From: JAADHX01 sp964569385 | Lineage (GTDB): Bacteria; Actinomycetota; Acidimicrobiia; Acidimicrobiales; Poriferisodalaceae | Assembly (NCBI GenBank): GCA_964569385.1 | Contig: CAZMUM010000044.1 | Coordinates: 1 to 34,149 of the forward strand | Reading direction: 5' to 3' | Length of the DNA: 34,149 nt | Shown here: one piece after another, positions 30,957-34,149 of the stretch | Layout: every line of letters starts with the position of its first letter | How positions within the stretch are numbered: the first letter of the stretch is position 1 | Made by a program: the position numbers and the translations under genes | The notes under the pieces: generated by a model | What the model was told of the DNA's origin: nothing | Databases searched by the model: none | What the model saw: the letters and a program-made list of their open reading frames with translations, nothing else

Positions 30957-33116
30957 TCAATGCAATAGCGCCGGGCTGTGTGCGGCGGGGTTGTCAAGGA
31001 AACGAGCGAGTTGGTCGCCGGGAATCGGTCGGCTCATGAAGTAGCCCTGCGCCGTGTCGAATCCCATACCCCTAGCGTCGCTGTACTGGTGTGCAGTCTC
31101 GATGCCTTCAGCGGTAACCCTGAGGTCGAGGCTGTGGCCAAGAGAAACCATGTGCTCGACTATCTTGCGTACACGAGGATCGACCAACCGATCAACGAAC
31201 GTGCGATCAATCTTTAGCCCGGAGATGTCGAGTTCTGCCAAATGAATGAGGCTTGCACGACCTGTTCCGTAGTCGTCGAGAGCTATGTCGAAGCCACGGC
31301 TTCGTAGTCTACGAATGTTCTCCACCGCGCTGTTGAGATCTTCGAATCCTTGGCGTTCAGTTATCTCAAGGCCGATAAACTGTTGAACATCTGTGCCGGC
31401 ATCATCGAACAACTGCATCAGCTCAGGGTGTTCCAGCGTTCCTGGGGCTAGGTTGACCCAGCTCTGAAAGTCGCTGTCGCACAGGCCAGAGCCCTCGAGC
31501 GTTTGGCGATGGCTCAAACTCTCGTTGAGCACCCATCGATCGAGATCAACATAGAAGCCCGACTGTTCGGCAATCGGCACGAATTCGTCAGGGCTAACCA
31601 CCCCCAACGTCGGGTGATCCCACCGAGTTAGCGTCTCGACACCAGTGATGCTTGCGTCAGAGAAGGAAAAGATGGGTTGGAATACCAGCTTGAATTGGCC
31701 GTCGTTTAGGCCGTTCAAGAACACGCTGGCGAGCGCCATGCGGCGCTGGGTTCGCTCAGCTGACGACAATGAGTAGACCTGGACTGCGTTGCCGCCGCTG
31801 TCCTTGGCCGTGTACATCGCGGCCTCGGCCCTGGCCAACACCTCTTCGGGGTTTTTGTCGCGGCGATCAATGAACCGGGCGACACCAACCGACGCCGCGA
31901 TGTCATGTGCCGTGTTGTTGATCACGACCGGATCATCAAAGCAACGCAGAAGCGAAGACGAATACTCCACCAGGGACTCGATGCAAACGTTGTCGGGCAC
32001 GTAAACCACAAAAGCGTTTCCAGCGTGTCGGTAGGTCACCCCCCACGACTCCGCCGCCGCCGCTAAGCGGGTACCTACGATCCTCAGCAGACCATCACCG
32101 ACCGCGTGCCCAAAGTTGTTGTTGACCCAGCGAAACCGGTCGAGGTCCAAAACCAGCAGGCTGAACGACATACCTTCGAGTGTTGCCGACCGCAACCGGT
32201 CGGTTAGCGCCCGTGCGTCACCGAGACCGGTAAGGCGATCCTCGCGCGACGCCTTGTGCAAGGCTATCTCGGACTTCCGCAGGCTAACCACAGACCCAGC
32301 GAGCCTGGCCATGAGTAAATAGAAGGTGAGTTCCTCGTTCTCTGGCCTGTCGTCGCTAGCCCGGAAAACCTCGATGAAACCGAGCGGCCGCCCGGCTGAG
32401 TCTTGAATGGGCGAGGTCACACACGATCGCCAAATCGAGGTACTTACACCATTGCTCGTGAGGTCCCAATGATACGCGCTGTCGATGCTGTGTTCGACAT
32501 AGGGGTGGCCGCGGTCCTGGGCCATCCGAAAGGTCTCGTACTCGCGCCAACTGTTCAGGGACCGCAGCCGCTGAGAGATCTCAGGCCCTAATACTGAACC
32601 AGCGACCGGATGGGGTCGTCCGTTGTCGAGGACATGAACGACGGCCGCGGTGGCATCAACGAATGACTCACACAGCGCTACGATCTCGCGCATGCATTGT
32701 TCAAGTGGTGCACCGCTCGAAGCCATTTCGAGGATCTCGACCTGGCCGAGGGCCAATATCTCAGAACGTCGCCGTTCATCGACCGATGTCAGTCGCAGCA
32801 AAACCTCTGAAACTGATGAATCCAATTGCTCGCCGGTTACATCAAACGTTTCGTAGCGCGAAGGACCAATCTGGACTCGGTAGGTCCCCGCCGGGCGCTG
32901 CCCTACGTGGCTCAGCACGGCGGTAAAGGCTTCGAGTCCTTTACCAAGGTCGTCAGGATGGGTGAAGTCGACTAGCGACGTCCCCTCCGCTGGCCGCTGA
33001 GCAGGGTCGAGTCTGGCCCGAGCCGCCTCAGAAATAGACAGAATGACCAGCGCCGAATCGACAACAACCCAAAGGTCGGTATCTGCGCGTGGAACAGAAC
33101 GCGGGTCATCAGACAT
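30957..33116 (-). CDS. PAS-GAF-GGDEF(degenerate)-EAL c-di-GMP phosphodiesterase candidate
   Basis: This 719-residue protein has a PAS-like domain (about 10-112), a GAF-like domain (about 130-280), a GGDEF domain (290-450) and an EAL domain (465-705). In the GGDEF domain the signature loop is AGNAF (365-369) instead of GGDEF, so cyclase activity is unlikely, although LVLDLDRFRWVNNNFGHAVGD still looks able to bind a nucleotide. In the EAL domain the motif is E494-T-L, and the other key residues are kept: N555, E584 in GLEITER, D614/D615 in ALDDYGTG, K635 in LKIDRTF, E670 in TAEGIET and Q690. It is probably a phosphodiesterase degrading c-di-GMP. There is no membrane segment. Confidence 0.9.
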   Translation of the reverse strand: MSDDPRSVPRADTDLWVVVDSALVILSISEAARARLDPAQRPAEGTSLVDFTHPDDLGKGLEAFTAVLSHVGQRPAGTYRVQIGPSRYETFDVTGEQLDSSVSEVLLRLTSVDERRRSEILALGQVEILEMASSGAPLEQCMREIVALCESFVDATAAVVHVLDNGRPHPVAGSVLGPEISQRLRSLNSWREYETFRMAQDRGHPYVEHSIDSAYHWDLTSNGVSTSIWRSCVTSPIQDSAGRPLGFIEVFRASDDRPENEELTFYLLMARLAGSVVSLRKSEIALHKASREDRLTGLGDARALTDRLRSATLEGMSFSLLVLDLDRFRWVNNNFGHAVGDGLLRIVGTRLAAAAESWGVTYRHAGNAFVVYVPDNVCIESLVEYSSSLLRCFDDPVVINNTAHDIAASVGVARFIDRRDKNPEEVLARAEAAMYTAKDSGGNAVQVYSLSSAERTQRRMALASVFLNGLNDGQFKLVFQPIFSFSDASITGVETLTRWDHPTLGVVSPDEFVPIAEQSGFYVDLDRWVLNESLSHRQTLEGSGLCDSDFQSWVNLAPGTLEHPELMQLFDDAGTDVQQFIGLEITERQGFEDLNSAVENIRRLRSRGFDIALDDYGTGRASLIHLAELDISGLKIDRTFVDRLVDPRVRKIVEHMVSLGHSLDLRVTAEGIETAHQYSDARGMGFDTAQGYFMSRPIPGDQLARFLDNPAAHSPALLH

Positions 33117-33233
33117 GGTTAGCTATCGGACCCTGCCAGCCGAATATGACCTTGAGTCTAGGGATGAACGCCAATCCAAAGCCCAAACAACAGCGAGCGC
33201 TTGATGGCAGTGGCCGCTAATATGGCAGCCCAT

Positions 33234-33308
33234 GCGGGTGTAGCTCAATGGCTAGAGTCCCAGCCTTCCAAGCTGGTCATGCGAGTTCGATTCTCGTCAC
33301 CCGCTCCA
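33234..33308 (+). tRNA. tRNA-Gly (anticodon UCC), CCA encoded
   Basis: The acceptor stem GCGGGTG pairs with CACCCGC. The D arm is AGCTCAATGGCTAGAGT. The anticodon stem CCAGC/GCTGG encloses CTTCCAA with anticodon TCC. The T arm is GCGAG-TTCGATT-CTCGT. The discriminator is T at 33305 and CCA is encoded at 33306-33308. Confidence 0.95.
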
Positions 33309-33455
33309 CAGCATCCGCATCCGCATCACCACTCCGGCTGCCACCGCCGCCGCGTCACAACTGGTGGCCAGCGAAGATCGACGCGCGCATACAGACGTTC
33401 GAGTGGGTTCTGATAGGTGTGGTTAGTTGTCCCACCCCCTAGGTAGTGTTTCGGC

Positions 33456-34149
33456 ATGCTCACTGTTGTTGACGACGACGAACTGAACGAGCGGGTCGAC
33501 CGAATTTTGGTTGGTCTTGATTCGTACGGGGCTGGTCCGTGGACTGCTCTGGTTCGCACCGAAACAGTCGAGCTTCTACCTGTCACAGGGTTAGAGAACC
33601 TCGCTACCAGCGTGGCCAAAGCCCACAATGTTGGTTGGGACGGTCTTGACCACTCTCAGTTGGCTGACGCGATAGCCGTTTGTGACCGCATTCGGGTAAT
33701 GGCCGACGCTCTGGATGCCCGCATTGTTGCTGCGGCTGATGAAACGATGTTGTGGGCCGAGCATGGCAACGCCTCGATGACCGCATATTTGCGTTCCCAT
33801 TCGAACCATCACCCGGCAGCAGGTTCGCGGCGTTCGAAGCTTGCGACGACACTCCCGCAGATGCCGCTTGTGCGTGTGGCGTTCGAGTCAGGCGAAATTT
33901 CGGCTGATCATGTGCGGCTCTTGGGTACTTGTTTGCATAGCCGTTTCGATGGCCTGTTTACCGAGTTCGAAACCGACCTGACCAGATACGCCTGCGAATT
34001 GTCGTGGAACGATTTCAAGATCCTGATTGGCCGTTGGCAAGACGCAGCCGATCAGTCCATGCCAGACGACCGCGATAGCAAAGATGCTGCGGCACGGGAT
34101 TTTCATATCGCACGGGGTTTGAATGATCGTGGCGTCGTGTCTGGCACCC
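33456..34149 (+). CDS. DUF222 / 13E12-repeat family protein, 3' end beyond window
   Basis: An open frame starts MLTVVDDDELNERVDRILVG and stays open for 231 codons to the window edge. It holds the DUF222 pattern: a helical LADAIAVCDRIRVMADALDA with AAADETMLWAE, MTAYLRSHSNHHPAAGSRRS, VRVAFESGEISADHVRLLGT, and WNDFKILIGRWQDAADQ followed by charged residues. Family members usually end in an HNH nuclease domain, which would lie beyond the window, and many copies are linked to mobile DNA in actinobacteria. The start ATG follows a weak TAGGTAG stretch. Nothing else is seen between the tRNA and this gene. Confidence 0.8.
   Translation, partial: MLTVVDDDELNERVDRILVGLDSYGAGPWTALVRTETVELLPVTGLENLATSVAKAHNVGWDGLDHSQLADAIAVCDRIRVMADALDARIVAAADETMLWAEHGNASMTAYLRSHSNHHPAAGSRRSKLATTLPQMPLVRVAFESGEISADHVRLLGTCLHSRFDGLFTEFETDLTRYACELSWNDFKILIGRWQDAADQSMPDDRDSKDAAARDFHIARGLNDRGVVSGT

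Overview
The window looks like a chromosomal contig from a moderately high-GC actinobacterium, plausibly of the Acidimicrobiia type. The reasons are an F420-type luciferase-like monooxygenase, a DUF222/13E12-type protein, a P1-family peptidase, GTG/TTG starts, leaderless-looking promoters and a lineage-typical small recombinase-associated helix-turn-helix remnant. Taxonomy is inference only. A run of 100 Ns (27591-27690) shows that this is a scaffolded draft assembly.

Left part (1-13.3 kb): metabolic and accessory genes. A DmpA-like peptidase and an F420-type oxidoreductase converge. A proline tRNA (UGG) follows, then a patch of accessory genes: an MntA/HepT toxin-antitoxin pair with a frameshifted HepT tail, an Imm27-like protein, a lipoprotein, a decayed recombinase/HTH remnant, a tandem PPOX flavoprotein and a 46-residue ribbon-helix-helix protein. 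The patch ends at a proline-tRNA-like 3' fragment (about 6853-6889), so it may be an old tRNA-targeted island. Next come an ECF sigma factor coupled to a single-pass membrane protein, a VapBC-like pair with a palindromic operator, a glyoxalase-like protein, a kynurenine-formamidase-like hydrolase, and a ferric-reductase-like flavocytochrome coupled to a small propeller-like ORF.

Centre (13.3-21.7 kb, minus strand): a compact chemotaxis cluster in the order cheA, cheW, a soluble PAS-PAS chemoreceptor, cheB, cheR, cheX, cheY, cheY, and a second CheX-like protein. Most junctions overlap by 1-4 bases or are separated by only a few bases. The receptor controls CheA through CheW, CheR and CheB set receptor methylation, CheA phosphorylates the CheY proteins and CheB, and the CheX-type proteins would dephosphorylate CheY. 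CheA has two C-terminal CheW-like domains. A divergent HDOD protein flanks the cluster. No flagellar, pilus or CheD gene is visible.

Right part (22.8-34.1 kb): an MFS exporter coupled to an ArsR-like regulator whose 3' part is split between two frames at a 93-base quasi-palindrome; a large secreted propeller/discoidin/Ig-like protein; a divergent lipoprotein with an acidic Met-rich repeat stalk and duplicated spondin-like segments, interrupted by the assembly gap; a strong terminator; an OmpR-type two-component pair; a PAS-GAF-GGDEF-EAL protein with a degenerate GGDEF but intact EAL residues; tRNA-Gly (UCC); and a DUF222 protein that runs off the end.

I found no clear new defence or biosynthetic system. 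The most notable items are the quasi-palindrome frameshift, the 55-base identical ends around the gap (collapsing them restores one reading frame), the tRNA-bounded accessory patch, and the repeat-stalk spondin lipoprotein.
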